The notes beneath the pieces are model-generated. The model did no database searches. It was given only the letters and a program-made list of their open reading frames with translations, and was not told where the DNA came from. Below are positions 25,360-33,860 of a DNA stretch of 64,000 nt, one piece after another (positions within the stretch are counted from its first letter, which is position 1; each line of letters opens with the position of its first letter). A program made the position numbers and the translations under genes. Source of the DNA: Streptomyces roseirectus (GTDB lineage: Bacteria > Actinomycetota > Actinomycetes > Streptomycetales > Streptomycetaceae); assembly GCF_014489635.1 (NCBI RefSeq), contig NZ_CP060828.1, positions 7,152,001-7,216,000 on the forward strand, given 5' to 3'.

Positions 25360-25539
25360 GGGAGGCGCGGCTTGTGGCGGGTGCCCGGTGCGCAGGCAAC
25401 GGTTACTTCAATGGGCCGGGCGGTCGCGGGTTCGAATCCCGTCATCGACTTCGGGTCGGTGTAGCTCAATCCGGTAGAGCACCTGATAAGTCCGTCGCCG
25501 ACTCCTGACCTCGGGCACCCTCCACGCGCCGTGCCTCCC
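25360..25539 (+). ncRNA. yrlA: YrlA-type Y RNA with circularly permuted tRNA-like domain
   Basis: A 180-nt RNA. Positions 25360-25386 pair with 25513-25539 in 27 positions with two mismatches and two G-U pairs. Inside lies a tRNA mimic in permuted order: T-arm GCGGG-TTCGAAT-CCCGT (25426-25442), acceptor strand CATCGAC (25443-25449), 5-nt loop TTCGG, opposite strand GTCGGTG (25455-25461, 7 bp), TA, then D-arm GCTC-AATCCGGTA-GAGC (25464-25480). YrlA Y RNAs are known to carry such tRNA-like modules and to bind Ro (Rsr), whose gene starts 35 bp downstream. Not seen experimentally; ends are inferred from pairing. Confidence 0.78.
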
Positions 25540-25573
25540 CTCATGACTCACTGAATTTCGGGGGGAATTCACC

Positions 25574-27157
25574 ATGGCCCGTTTCAACACCCGCGCCACG
25601 AAGGCGCGTACGACGTCTCCCGTCACCACCACCGGCCGCGCCCTGCGTACCGGCGAGGGCGGCCACGGCCACGAACGGGACGCGCGTTCCGAACTGTTCC
25701 TGCTCGCCGTCGCCAACTTCGTCTCGCAGGACACGTTCTACGAGTCCGGCACCGACCGCGACAACCGATTCGCCACGCTGATACGCCAGTTGGCGGTCAC
25801 CGACCCCGAGTGGACGGCGGGACTGCTCGGCTGGCTGCGCGGCGAGGGCAACCTGCGGACGGCGGCCGTGGTCGGCGCCGCCGAGTACGTGCACGCACGT
25901 CTCGCGGCCGGCGCGACCGAGGGCCCCTCGAACCGGAGCGTCGTCGACTCCGTCCTGCGACGGCCGGACGAGCCCGGCGAGTTGCTGGCGTACTGGACGG
26001 CGACCTACGGCCGGAACATCCCCAAGCCCGTCAAGCGCGGTGTCGCCGACGCCGTCCGGCGGCTGTACCACGCCAAGTCCCTGCTGAAGTACGACACGTC
26101 GGCGAAGGGCTACCGCTTCGGCGACATCCTGAACCTGGTGCACGCGGCGCCGGACCCGGCGAAGCCCTGGCAGGGCGAGCTGTTCCGGTACGCGCTGGAC
26201 CGCCGGCACCACCCGGAGGCGGCGGTGCCGCCCGCGTCGGACCAAGTGCTGTCCGCGCACCGGGAGTTGATGGAGCTGCCGGTCGAGCGGCGGCGTGCCG
26301 TCGTCACCGGGGCCGGGGGCGCCGAACGGCTCGCGGCGGCCGGGATGACCTGGGAGGCGCTGGCGGGCTGGCTGCAGGGACCGATGGACAAGGCGGCCTG
26401 GGAGGCGGTGATCCCGTCCATGGGCGCGATGGCGCTGGTCAGAAACCTGCGCAATTTCGACGAGGCCGGTGTCTCGGACGAGGTCGCGGCGAGGGTCGCG
26501 GCGCGGATCAGCGACCCCGAAGAGGTCGCCCGCTCACGGCAGTTCCCGTTCCGCTACCTCGCCGCGTACCGCAACGCGCCCTCGCCGCGCTGGGCGTACC
26601 CGCTGGAGCGGGCGCTCGGCCACTCGCTGGCCCAGGTGCCCGCGCTGCCGGGCCGCACCCTCGTCCTCGTCGACCGGTCCGGCTCGATGTGGCACCGCCT
26701 GTCGGAGCGCTCGCAGCTCAACCGGGCCGACGCGGCGGCGATCTTCGGCACGGCCCTCGCGGTGCGCGCCGAGGACGCCGACCTCGTCGAGTTCGGTACG
26801 ACCAGCAGGCGCCTGGGCTTCGACGCGGGGGAGTCGGTGCTGCGGATCCTGGAGCGCTTCGGCGACCTCGGCGGCACCGACACGGTCTCCGCGATCCGGG
26901 CCCACTACCGGGGCCAGGACCGGGTGCTGATCGTCACCGACGAGCAGTACGCGTACAGCTCGCACGGCGATCCCACCGAGCAGGTCCCGGCCGACGTCCC
27001 GGTCTACACCTGGAACCTGGCCGGGTACCGGGCCGCCCACGGACCCTCCGGGAAGGCCGACCGGCATACGTTCGGCGGGCTTTCGGACGCGGCGTTCCGG
27101 ATGGTGCCGCTGCTGGAGAGCGCCCGTGACGCCAACTGGCCCTGGGGTGCCCGATGA
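25574..27157 (+). CDS. rsr: TROVE/vWA-domain Ro60 orthologue (Rsr)
   Basis: A 527-residue Ro protein. Residues about 25-350 form the TROVE HEAT-repeat ring (NFVSQDTFYESG, DRDNRFATLIRQLA, TYGRNIPKPVKRGVADAVRRLY, KYDTSAKGYRFGDILNLVH). The C-terminal vWA domain has a complete MIDAS start, VDRSGSMW (D367-x-S-x-S), and later TDEQYAYSSHGD. Ro proteins bind Y RNAs and misfolded RNA and help RNA decay with PNPase. The RNA just upstream supports this role. It is 527 residues, near the family's usual length. No rtcB/rtcA genes are in the neighbourhood. Confidence 0.92.
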   Translation: MARFNTRATKARTTSPVTTTGRALRTGEGGHGHERDARSELFLLAVANFVSQDTFYESGTDRDNRFATLIRQLAVTDPEWTAGLLGWLRGEGNLRTAAVVGAAEYVHARLAAGATEGPSNRSVVDSVLRRPDEPGELLAYWTATYGRNIPKPVKRGVADAVRRLYHAKSLLKYDTSAKGYRFGDILNLVHAAPDPAKPWQGELFRYALDRRHHPEAAVPPASDQVLSAHRELMELPVERRRAVVTGAGGAERLAAAGMTWEALAGWLQGPMDKAAWEAVIPSMGAMALVRNLRNFDEAGVSDEVAARVAARISDPEEVARSRQFPFRYLAAYRNAPSPRWAYPLERALGHSLAQVPALPGRTLVLVDRSGSMWHRLSERSQLNRADAAAIFGTALAVRAEDADLVEFGTTSRRLGFDAGESVLRILERFGDLGGTDTVSAIRAHYRGQDRVLIVTDEQYAYSSHGDPTEQVPADVPVYTWNLAGYRAAHGPSGKADRHTFGGLSDAAFRMVPLLESARDANWPWGAR

Positions 27158-27202
27158 TGGATCCCTTGCCTGGGAGTTGACTGACATTTAACATTTCAAT
27201 TC

Positions 27203-27850
27203 ATGGAAGCCATAAGACCCGTGGGCCGCACCCTGCTCAGGGACCGTGCCTGTGACGCCATTCGGGACGCCATCGTCAGCGGGGAGATAGAGCCCGGCGC
27301 GATCGTGCGGGACATCGATCTGGCCGAGCGGCTGGGACTGTCACGGGCGCCGGTGCGGGAGGCGTTCGCGCGGCTCGTGGAGGAGGGGCTGCTGGAGAGC
27401 AAGCCGCAGAGCTATACGCGGGTCACTCCGGTCGTCGCGAGCGAGGTGCGGGACGCCGCCGCCGTCGTGGGGGCGATGCACGAGTTGGCGGTCCGGGTCG
27501 CGGTAACCCGCCTGACCCCGGCGGACATCGCCACGATGCGCGCCGCCAACGAGCGGTTCGCGGACGCCGTCGTCGCGGGGGACGTCGACGCGGCGCTCCT
27601 CGCGGACGACGAGCTGCACGACGTCCTCGTGCGGGTGAGCGGCAACCGGGCCGCCGCCAAGACCGTCGCCCGGTACACGCCCCTCATCCGGCGCCTGGAG
27701 CGGCGCCGGTTCGGCGAGGGCGGGAACTGCCTGTCCGCCGGGCTGCACGAGCGGTTGATCGACGCGTGCGAGGCGGGGGACGTGGCCGGGGCGGTGCGGG
27801 TCACGGCGGAGATCTGGCGGGGGCTCGAAGAGCTGATCGACCTGTCCTGA
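27203..27850 (+). CDS. GntR/FadR-family regulator of the ACC deaminase gene
   Basis: A 215-residue regulator: winged helix at 10-75 ([44 protein letters not shown]) and an FCD-type helical ligand domain. Its ATG has no RBS and lies right after an AT-rich patch with two ACATTT units (27185-27190 and 27192-27197), exceptional in this genome and probably an operator or -10 region. It is 61 bp before acdS in the same direction; GntR/acdS pairing is typical in actinobacteria, unlike the Lrp/AcdR control in pseudomonads. Confidence 0.85.
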   Translation: MEAIRPVGRTLLRDRACDAIRDAIVSGEIEPGAIVRDIDLAERLGLSRAPVREAFARLVEEGLLESKPQSYTRVTPVVASEVRDAAAVVGAMHELAVRVAVTRLTPADIATMRAANERFADAVVAGDVDAALLADDELHDVLVRVSGNRAAAKTVARYTPLIRRLERRRFGEGGNCLSAGLHERLIDACEAGDVAGAVRVTAEIWRGLEELIDLS

Positions 27851-27871
27851 AACCGCACGCTCCTCGGAAGT

Positions 27872-27896
27872 ACGACGGAACACGACGGAACACGAC
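27872..27896 (+). repeat. 10-bp tandem repeat before acdS
   Basis: ACGACGGAAC occurs twice without a gap (27872-27881, 27882-27891) and a third copy begins (ACGAC). The 10-bp period places copies on one DNA face. It lies between the GntR stop and the acdS RBS (CGGAGG), so it could be a second GntR target; this is inference. Confidence 0.5.
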
Positions 27897-27911
27897 CCCG
27901 GAGGCAACCCC

Positions 27912-28928
27912 ATGTCCCTCTCCTCGTACGAGCGTTACCCCCTCCTCTTCGGCCCCTCCCCGGTCCACCGCCTCGACCGGCTCACCGCGCACCTCGGCGG
28001 CGCCGCCCTGTGGGCGAAGCGGGAGGACTGCAACTCCGGTGTGGCGTACGGCGGCAACAAGACGCGCAAGCTGGAGTACCTGGTCGCCGACGCGCTCGCG
28101 CAGGGCTGCGACACGCTCGTCTCCATCGGCGGTGTGCAGTCCAACCACACCCGCCAGGTCGCGGCCGTCGCCGCCCGCGCCGGGCTCAAGTGCGTGCTGG
28201 TGCAGGAGAGTTGGGTGGACTGGCCGGACGCCGTGTACGACAAGGTCGGCAACATCCTGATCAGCCGGCTCGCCGGGGCCGACGTGCGGCTCGTGAAGGC
28301 CGGGTTCGGGATCGGGTTCAAGGAGAGCTGGGAGCGGGCGCTGCGGGAGGTCGAGGAGTCGGGCGGCAAGCCGTACGCGATCCCGGCCGGCGCCTCCGAC
28401 CATCCGCTCGGCGGGCTCGGGTTCGCCGGGTGGGCGTACGAAGTCGCCGAGCAGGAACGCGAGTTGGACGTCTTCTTCGACACCGTCGTGGTCTGTTCCG
28501 TGACCGGCTCCACGCAGGCCGGCATGGTCGCCGGGTTCGCCGCGCTTGAGGAGGCGGGCGGCCGTCCGCGCCGCGTCCTCGGCATCGACGCCTCCGCGAA
28601 GCCCGCCGAGACCCGTACGCAGATCGCCCGCATCGCGCACAACACCGGTCAACTCATCGGCGTCAAGCGCGAGTTGACCGAGGACGACGTCGAACTCGAC
28701 GAGCGCTACCACGCCGGGATCTACGGCGTCCCCGACGAGACGACCCTCGACGCGATGCGCCTCGCGGCCCGCACCGAGGGGATGGTGACCGACCCGGTGT
28801 ACGAGGGCAAGTCGATGGCGGGCATGGTCGATCTGGTCCGGCGCGGCGAGATCGGCGCCGGATCGACCGTCCTGTACGCGCACTTGGGCGGCCAGCCCGC
28901 GCTGAACGCGTACAGCGCGCTGTTCTGA
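27912..28928 (+). CDS. acdS: 1-aminocyclopropane-1-carboxylate deaminase
   Basis: A 338-residue PLP enzyme of fold type [16 protein letters not shown], the PLP-lysine motif [12 protein letters not shown] (K50) and VYEGKSMAG with the Tyr-Glu pair (Y297, E298) that separate true ACC deaminases from D-cysteine desulfhydrases are all present, as is [13 protein letters not shown]. It opens ACC, the plant ethylene precursor, to 2-oxobutyrate and ammonia. This suits a plant-associated lifestyle. ATG follows CGGAGGCAACCCC. Probably cotranscribed with or controlled by the GntR gene. Confidence 0.92.
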   Translation: MSLSSYERYPLLFGPSPVHRLDRLTAHLGGAALWAKREDCNSGVAYGGNKTRKLEYLVADALAQGCDTLVSIGGVQSNHTRQVAAVAARAGLKCVLVQESWVDWPDAVYDKVGNILISRLAGADVRLVKAGFGIGFKESWERALREVEESGGKPYAIPAGASDHPLGGLGFAGWAYEVAEQERELDVFFDTVVVCSVTGSTQAGMVAGFAALEEAGGRPRRVLGIDASAKPAETRTQIARIAHNTGQLIGVKRELTEDDVELDERYHAGIYGVPDETTLDAMRLAARTEGMVTDPVYEGKSMAGMVDLVRRGEIGAGSTVLYAHLGGQPALNAYSALF

Positions 28929-28972
28929 GCACGAGGGGGCCCCGAAGTCCGTCCCGTAGGGATCATGTTCCC

Positions 28973-30040
28973 GTGATGGCCGGATACAGTTCATCCGTGG
29001 GGGCCGACCAAGAGCGACGTAAGCCGCGTATCGACCAGTCCGACGGACTAAGCCGCCGGGCCACGATCCATGACGTGGCCCGGCTGGCGGGCGTCTCCCG
29101 GCAGACGGTCTCCCGCGCGGTCAACGACAAGGGCGAGATCGACCCGGCGACCAAGGAACGCGTCCTGGAGGCCGCCCGGCTCCTCGACTACCGGCCGAGC
29201 CGGTTCGCGCGCGGCCTGGTCCGCAAGGGCACCGTCACCGCCGGACTGGTCATCCCCGACCTGATGAACCCGTTCTTCCCCGAGGTCGCCGCCGGGGTCC
29301 TGGAGGCGGCCGAGCAGCGCGGCTGGCAGGTCGTCGTCTGCGACACCCGCTCCGACGACGCCCGCGAGCGCGAGGCGCTGGACATGCTGTCCCACCAGGC
29401 GGACGCGGTCGTCGGCTACTTCAAGAACGAGGACGACGTCCTAGCCCGCCACCTCGGCGGCGTCCCCCTCGTCCTGCTCGAACGCGGCCCGCAGCAGACC
29501 CGGTTCGCGGCCGTCGGCATCGACGCGGCGGGCGGCCTGGAGCGCGGGATGGCCCACCTCGTCGGCGCGGGACACCGCCGGATCGGCATGCTCGACGGCG
29601 ACCGGGGCCCCGTCCGCGGCCCCCGGCACGAGGCGTTCCTCGCGCAGGCGCGACGGCACGGCCTCGACGTCGACGAGGGGTGGATCGTCTGCTGTGCCGA
29701 GCACAGCGTCGTCGGCGGCGAGGCCGCGATGGAGCGGCTGCTGGACGTGCGGCCCGAGGTCACGGCCGTCTTCGGGTTCAACGACCTGATCGCGGTCGGC
29801 GCGATGCGCACCGCGCGGCGCCGGGGGCGCGAGGTGCCCGGCGACCTCGCCGTGCTGGGGTTCGACGGGCTGTCGCTGGGCGCCCTCGTCGAGCCCGCGC
29901 TCACCACCCTCCACCTGGACAAACGCCGGCTCGGACGGTTGGCCGTCGAGCAGGTCGCGCGGCTGCTCGCGGGCGAGGGGCCGCTGGTCGGCGAGGACGC
30001 CTGGGTGATCCCCGAACTGGTGGTGCGGGCCTCCGCCTGA
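28973..30040 (+). CDS. LacI-family regulator of the adjacent sugar importer
   Basis: A 355-residue regulator: LacI helix-turn-helix ATIHDVARLAGVSRQTVSRAVND at about 29-52, hinge, and a periplasmic-binding-protein-like ligand domain (TAGLVIPDLMNPFFPEVAAGV, VFGFNDLIAVGAMR, LGFDGL). The start may be GTG 28973 or ATG 28976; the first has the better distance to AGGGA. It ends 154 bp before the importer operon, whose leader carries a perfect LacI-type palindrome at 30136-30149. Effector probably a sugar. Confidence 0.88.
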   Translation: MMAGYSSSVGADQERRKPRIDQSDGLSRRATIHDVARLAGVSRQTVSRAVNDKGEIDPATKERVLEAARLLDYRPSRFARGLVRKGTVTAGLVIPDLMNPFFPEVAAGVLEAAEQRGWQVVVCDTRSDDAREREALDMLSHQADAVVGYFKNEDDVLARHLGGVPLVLLERGPQQTRFAAVGIDAAGGLERGMAHLVGAGHRRIGMLDGDRGPVRGPRHEAFLAQARRHGLDVDEGWIVCCAEHSVVGGEAAMERLLDVRPEVTAVFGFNDLIAVGAMRTARRRGREVPGDLAVLGFDGLSLGALVEPALTTLHLDKRRLGRLAVEQVARLLAGEGPLVGEDAWVIPELVVRASA

Positions 30041-30090
30041 GCCGGTCTGCCCTCCTGACAGGACGTCAGTACATATCCGCTGTACGTGTC

Positions 30091-30149
30091 TTGACACTGG
30101 TTTTCGGCCGCCCCAATACTCGACGGCAACGCTCACGTGAACGTTCACG
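30091..30149 (+). promoter_or_regulatory. Sigma-A-like promoter with LacI operator
   Basis: TTGACA (30091-30096), an 18-bp spacer and AATACT (30115-30120) form a near-consensus promoter. CGTGAACGTTCACG (30136-30149) is a perfect 14-bp palindrome with the central CG typical of LacI-family operators, about 10 bp beyond the expected start point, so a bound repressor would block initiation. An imperfect inverted repeat GTACA-N7-TGTAC (30069-30085) lies just upstream. Confidence 0.72.
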
Positions 30150-30194
30150 GGATGCCGACATCGTTGTCCTCCTCCGTAAAGCGAGCCGCGCGTG

Positions 30195-31493
30195 ATGGAA
30201 CACCGAACGATGTCCCGCAGACGTCTGCTGGGGGTCTCCCTCGCCGGCGCCGGTGGGGCCCTGCTGGGCCTGTCCGGGTGCGGGACGGCAAGCGGCTCGG
30301 CCTCGGCCGGCACCGATCACCTCAGCCTCTGGTACTGGAAGGGCGCGCTGAGCGAGAAACTCCTCGCCACCGCGCGTAGTTCGGTCCCCGGCGTGCCCGG
30401 TCTCAAGGTGCGCGGCGCGCAGATGCCGTCCGGCGAGATCGACTCCAAGGTGCGCACCAGCCTCGCCGCCCGCGCCTACGTGCCCGACATCACCGTCGCC
30501 AACTCCGACAACCTCGCGACGTTCTTCCCCGACGAGAACGAGTTCCTGGACCTGCGGGAGTTCGGCGCCGAGAAGCTGCGCGGCCAGTACCTCGACTGGA
30601 AGTGGAAAGCCTGCTTCACCCCGTCGGGCCGCATGATCGGCTTCCCGCTCGACGCCGGCCCGACCGCGCTCTACTACCGCCGGGACCTCTTCCAGAGGGC
30701 GGGCCTCGCGTACGAGCCCGACGACGTCGCCGAGGCGGTCTCCACCTGGGAGAAGTTCATCACCGCCGGACGCGCCCTGAAGACCCGGGGTGTGTTCCTC
30801 GTCAGCAACATCGGCAACGTCTTCCAGCAGGCCATGCTCCAGTCCACCCGGCAGTTCGTGGACGCCGACAACCGCTTCATCGGCGACCAGCCGCACATCC
30901 GGCACGCCTGGGACACCGCCGTCGAGATCCTGCGCCAGGGCCTCGCCGCCCGCGTCTCCGACGGCACGCCCGACTACAACGCGGCGATGAGCGGCAGCCG
31001 GATCGCCACCATGACGACGGCGGTGTGGGCGATCAACGGCCTCAAGGACACCGCGCCGAAGACGTCCGGCCTGTGGCGGCTGACGAGGATGCCGGGCGGG
31101 CCCGCGAACTACGGGGGCTCGTACATGACGCTGACCCGCTACTGCCGGGATCCGGAGCGCGCGTTCGCCTTCCTGACCTGGCTGCTCAGCCCGGCCAACC
31201 AGCTCAAGTCCTACCAGGAGTCGGCCCTGTTCCCCACCACCCCGGCCGCCTACGCGGACCCCGCGATGCACCAGGCCGACCCCTTCTTCGGCGGCCAGCG
31301 GCCCATCGACGTCTTCGGACCGGCCGCGCGCAACGCCCCCGTCGTCTACTTCAGCCCCTACGAGGACACCGCCAACACCCCCTTCTTCCAGGAACTCACC
31401 AACGTCCAGACCCTCGGCAAGAACCCCGAGAAAGCCTGGCGCGACGCCGTCGACGGGGCCGAGTCCGCGCTGGTCAGAGTGGGGGTGAGCTGA
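30195..31493 (+). CDS. Sugar ABC transporter substrate-binding lipoprotein
   Basis: A 432-residue family 1 extracellular binding protein. The N-terminus has twin arginines (MSRRRLLGVSLAG) and a lipobox LSGC at about residue 29, so Tat-exported lipoprotein is likely. Mature part: LWYWKGALSEKLLA, GFPLDAGPTALYYRRDLFQRAGL, typical of MalE-like folds. Start ATG 30195; an internal ATG at 30210 is also possible. First gene of an SBP-permease-permease operon behind the LacI operator. Substrate unknown. Confidence 0.85.
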   Translation: MEHRTMSRRRLLGVSLAGAGGALLGLSGCGTASGSASAGTDHLSLWYWKGALSEKLLATARSSVPGVPGLKVRGAQMPSGEIDSKVRTSLAARAYVPDITVANSDNLATFFPDENEFLDLREFGAEKLRGQYLDWKWKACFTPSGRMIGFPLDAGPTALYYRRDLFQRAGLAYEPDDVAEAVSTWEKFITAGRALKTRGVFLVSNIGNVFQQAMLQSTRQFVDADNRFIGDQPHIRHAWDTAVEILRQGLAARVSDGTPDYNAAMSGSRIATMTTAVWAINGLKDTAPKTSGLWRLTRMPGGPANYGGSYMTLTRYCRDPERAFAFLTWLLSPANQLKSYQESALFPTTPAAYADPAMHQADPFFGGQRPIDVFGPAARNAPVVYFSPYEDTANTPFFQELTNVQTLGKNPEKAWRDAVDGAESALVRVGVS

Positions 31494-31495
31494 CG

Positions 31496-32470
31496 ATGGC
31501 GACGGTTGCCGAAAGCGCCCGCGCGCAGCAGCGGCCCCTGGTGCGCCGCACGTCGTCCACCGCGCCCGGCGGACGGCGGCGCCACCTCGGGCCGCTGCTC
31601 GCCATCGCGCCGTTCTACGTGCTGTTCGGCGTGTTCGGGGCGTTCCCGGTGGTGTTCTCGCTCTACCTGTCCTTCCAGGACTGGGACGGCATCGGGAACA
31701 TGCGGTACGTCGGACTCCAGCAGTACAAGTGGCTGCTGGAAGACTCGGTGTTCTGGCACTCGGTGCTCAACACCTTCGAGATCTGGTTCCTCTCGACCGT
31801 GCCGATGCTGTTCCTCGCGCTGGTCATCGCGTTCCTGCTGCACTCACAGGTGCGGTTCGGCGGGGCCTACCGGGTCGCGTACTTCGTGCCCAACGTGACG
31901 TCCATGGTCGCGATGACGATCGTCTTCGGATCGGTGTTCGCGCAGAGCGGGCTCGCCAACTCGGGCCTCAAAGCGGTGGGGTTGGACGGGATCGGGTGGC
32001 TGTCCTCCGAGTGGGGCATCAAGTCGGCGATCTCGCTGATGATCATCTGGCGGTGGGTCGGCTACAACGCGCTGATCTTCCTCGCCGGGATCCAGGCCAT
32101 CCCGACCGAGCACTTCGAGGCGGCGCGGATGGACGGCGCCAACAGCTGGCAGACGCTGTTCCGGGTCGTCGTACCGCAGTTGAAGCCGGTGGTCCTCTTC
32201 GCCGCGATCACCTCCAGCATCAACGGGCTGCAGATCTTCACCGAGTCGCAGGTGCTGTTCCAGACCGACGACGTCGGAACCACCGGCGGGCCGGGGCAGG
32301 AAGGCATGACCATCGTGCTCTACCTGTGGCAGAAAGCATTCAAGGACCACCAGTTCGGGTACGGGGCCGCGATGGGCTGGGTGCTGTTCGCGCTCATCGC
32401 CCTCTTCACGATCGTCAACTGGCGCCTGGTGTCCGGGCGTCGGGACAAGGAGACGCGCCGTGGCCGCTGA
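31496..32470 (+). CDS. Sugar ABC transporter permease, MalF type
   Basis: A 324-residue inner membrane protein with six predicted helices and the EAA loop EAARMDGANSWQTLFRVVVPQLKP that contacts the ATPase. Its ATG is 3 bp after the binding-protein stop. No ATPase gene is nearby; in Streptomyces such importers share MsiK. The next gene overlaps its end by 11 bp. Confidence 0.9.
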   Translation: MATVAESARAQQRPLVRRTSSTAPGGRRRHLGPLLAIAPFYVLFGVFGAFPVVFSLYLSFQDWDGIGNMRYVGLQQYKWLLEDSVFWHSVLNTFEIWFLSTVPMLFLALVIAFLLHSQVRFGGAYRVAYFVPNVTSMVAMTIVFGSVFAQSGLANSGLKAVGLDGIGWLSSEWGIKSAISLMIIWRWVGYNALIFLAGIQAIPTEHFEAARMDGANSWQTLFRVVVPQLKPVVLFAAITSSINGLQIFTESQVLFQTDDVGTTGGPGQEGMTIVLYLWQKAFKDHQFGYGAAMGWVLFALIALFTIVNWRLVSGRRDKETRRGR

Positions 32471-33323
32471 GCAGAACAACGCCGGGCTCGCGATCGGCTC
32501 CGGCAGCAGGCTCACCCGGATCTGCGTCCGCGTCGTGCTGCTGTTCGGGGTGCTGGTCTCCCTGTTCCCCTTCTACTGGCTGGTGGTGATGGCGTCCGGC
32601 ACGACCCAGGACATCTACCGCTACCCGCCCAAGCTGGTGCCGGGACCGCATCTGCTGGACAACATGAAGCGGGTCGTCGACTCCGTCGATTTCTTCGGCT
32701 CGCTCTTCAACACGGTCGTCGTCGCGGTGGCCGGGACGGCGCTGGTGCTGTTCTTCGACTCCCTCGCCGCGTTCGCCTTCGCCAAGTACGACTTCCCCGC
32801 CAAGCGGTTCATGTTCGGCATGCTGCTGATGACGTACATGATCCCGGCCCAACTCTCCCTCGTCCCGCAGTTCGTGACCATGGCGGAGTTCGGCTGGGCC
32901 GGTTCCCTCAAGGCGCTCGTCATCCCCGGCGCGGCCAACGCGTTCGGCATCTTCTGGATGCGGCAGTACGCCGAGAACTCCCTCCCGGACGAGCTGCTGG
33001 ACGCCGGCCGCATCGACGGGGCCGGGTTCTTCCGCCTCTACTGGCAGGTCGCGCTCCCCATGTTCCGGCCCGCGCTCGCGTTCCTCGGCATCTTCACGTT
33101 CATCGGCCTCTGGAACGACTACATCTGGCCTCTCGTCGTCATGATCGACCCCGAGAAGGTCACCCTCCAAGTGGCCCTCGCCAACCTCAACGTCCTCTAC
33201 CAGGCCGACTACTCCCTCGTCATGGCCGGGGCGTTGATGAGCGTCGTCCCCCTGATCGTGGTCTTCCTCATCGGGGCCCGGCACTTCCTTCGGGACCTGG
33301 CGGCGGGCGCGACGAAGATGTGA
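32460..33323 (+). CDS. Sugar ABC transporter permease, MalG type
   Basis: A 287-residue permease with six predicted helices, LFPFYWLVVMASGTTQDIYRYPP near the N-terminus and the EAA-loop equivalent DAGRIDGAGFFRLYWQVALPMFRP. GTG start inside the preceding gene indicates translational coupling. Last gene of this importer; no ATPase follows. Confidence 0.9.
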   Translation: MAAEQNNAGLAIGSGSRLTRICVRVVLLFGVLVSLFPFYWLVVMASGTTQDIYRYPPKLVPGPHLLDNMKRVVDSVDFFGSLFNTVVVAVAGTALVLFFDSLAAFAFAKYDFPAKRFMFGMLLMTYMIPAQLSLVPQFVTMAEFGWAGSLKALVIPGAANAFGIFWMRQYAENSLPDELLDAGRIDGAGFFRLYWQVALPMFRPALAFLGIFTFIGLWNDYIWPLVVMIDPEKVTLQVALANLNVLYQADYSLVMAGALMSVVPLIVVFLIGARHFLRDLAAGATKM

Positions 33324-33576
33324 CGGTCTTCGCGCCGCCGGCGGGCGCCCCTGGCGAGGATGTCGCCGGGGGCGCCGGTGTTCGGTGTGGGCGGGGTTTC
33401 CGCGGGGGGAGCCGGCGGCGGGGCTGGTCGCGGGGGCGGCCGGTCGTGCGGGTCGTACGTGGGCTGCTCGTACGTGAGTTGTGTGGGCCGGAGGCCCGGA
33501 GCGGTTCTGGGAGGGGGCGGTTCTGGGGGCCCGAAAACCGGGTGACCCGGCCCGTGTCCCTCCCTACGCTCCCGTC

Positions 33577-33696
33577 ATGCACAACACCGAGGGCCTGATC
33601 AACGTCGTGGACGTCGAGGCGACGTGCTGGCCGGGGTCCGCGCCGCCGGGGCAGGTCAGCGAGATCATCTGGATGGAGGGGAAGCTGGGCGGGTAG
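33577..33696 (+). pseudogene. Truncated DnaQ-like 3'-5' exonuclease
   Basis: A 39-codon frame reading LINVVDVEATCWPGSAPPGQVSEIIWMEG before a stop. This is the N-terminus of a Streptomyces exonuclease-domain protein: DVEATC is Exo motif I (DxE), and GQVSEIIEIG normally continues into about 150 more residues. Here the frame shifts after SEII and ends. No Exo II or III motif follows in any frame up to 33860. Probably a remnant left by deletion. Confidence 0.6.
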
Positions 33697-33860
33697 GCGC
33701 GCGTCAGCGTGCGGTTCGGGACGGCCGGTGCCGCCGCGCGACGGCCGGGAGCGGGCCGTGACGGCTGACGGCGCCGAGTGCGGCTGCGACCCCGGCCCTC
33801 TTGCCCGCCGTCCGGGACGGAAGCCGCCCAGCCCCCGCCCCGCTGTCCCCTCCCTCTCCC

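Noticed and set aside
25418..25500. An ordinary tRNA gene or two adjacent broken tRNAs
   Set aside because: T-arm comes before the D-arm, the acceptor strands pair across a 5-nt loop, no CCA-ready 3' end or complete anticodon stem exists, and the whole is enclosed in a long stem; a Y RNA explains it better.
33324..33576. Small genes in the gap after the importer
   Set aside because: Frames are Gly/Arg-rich with no RBS; only TCGTACGTG direct repeats (33453 and 33468) stand out and they have no clear partner gene.
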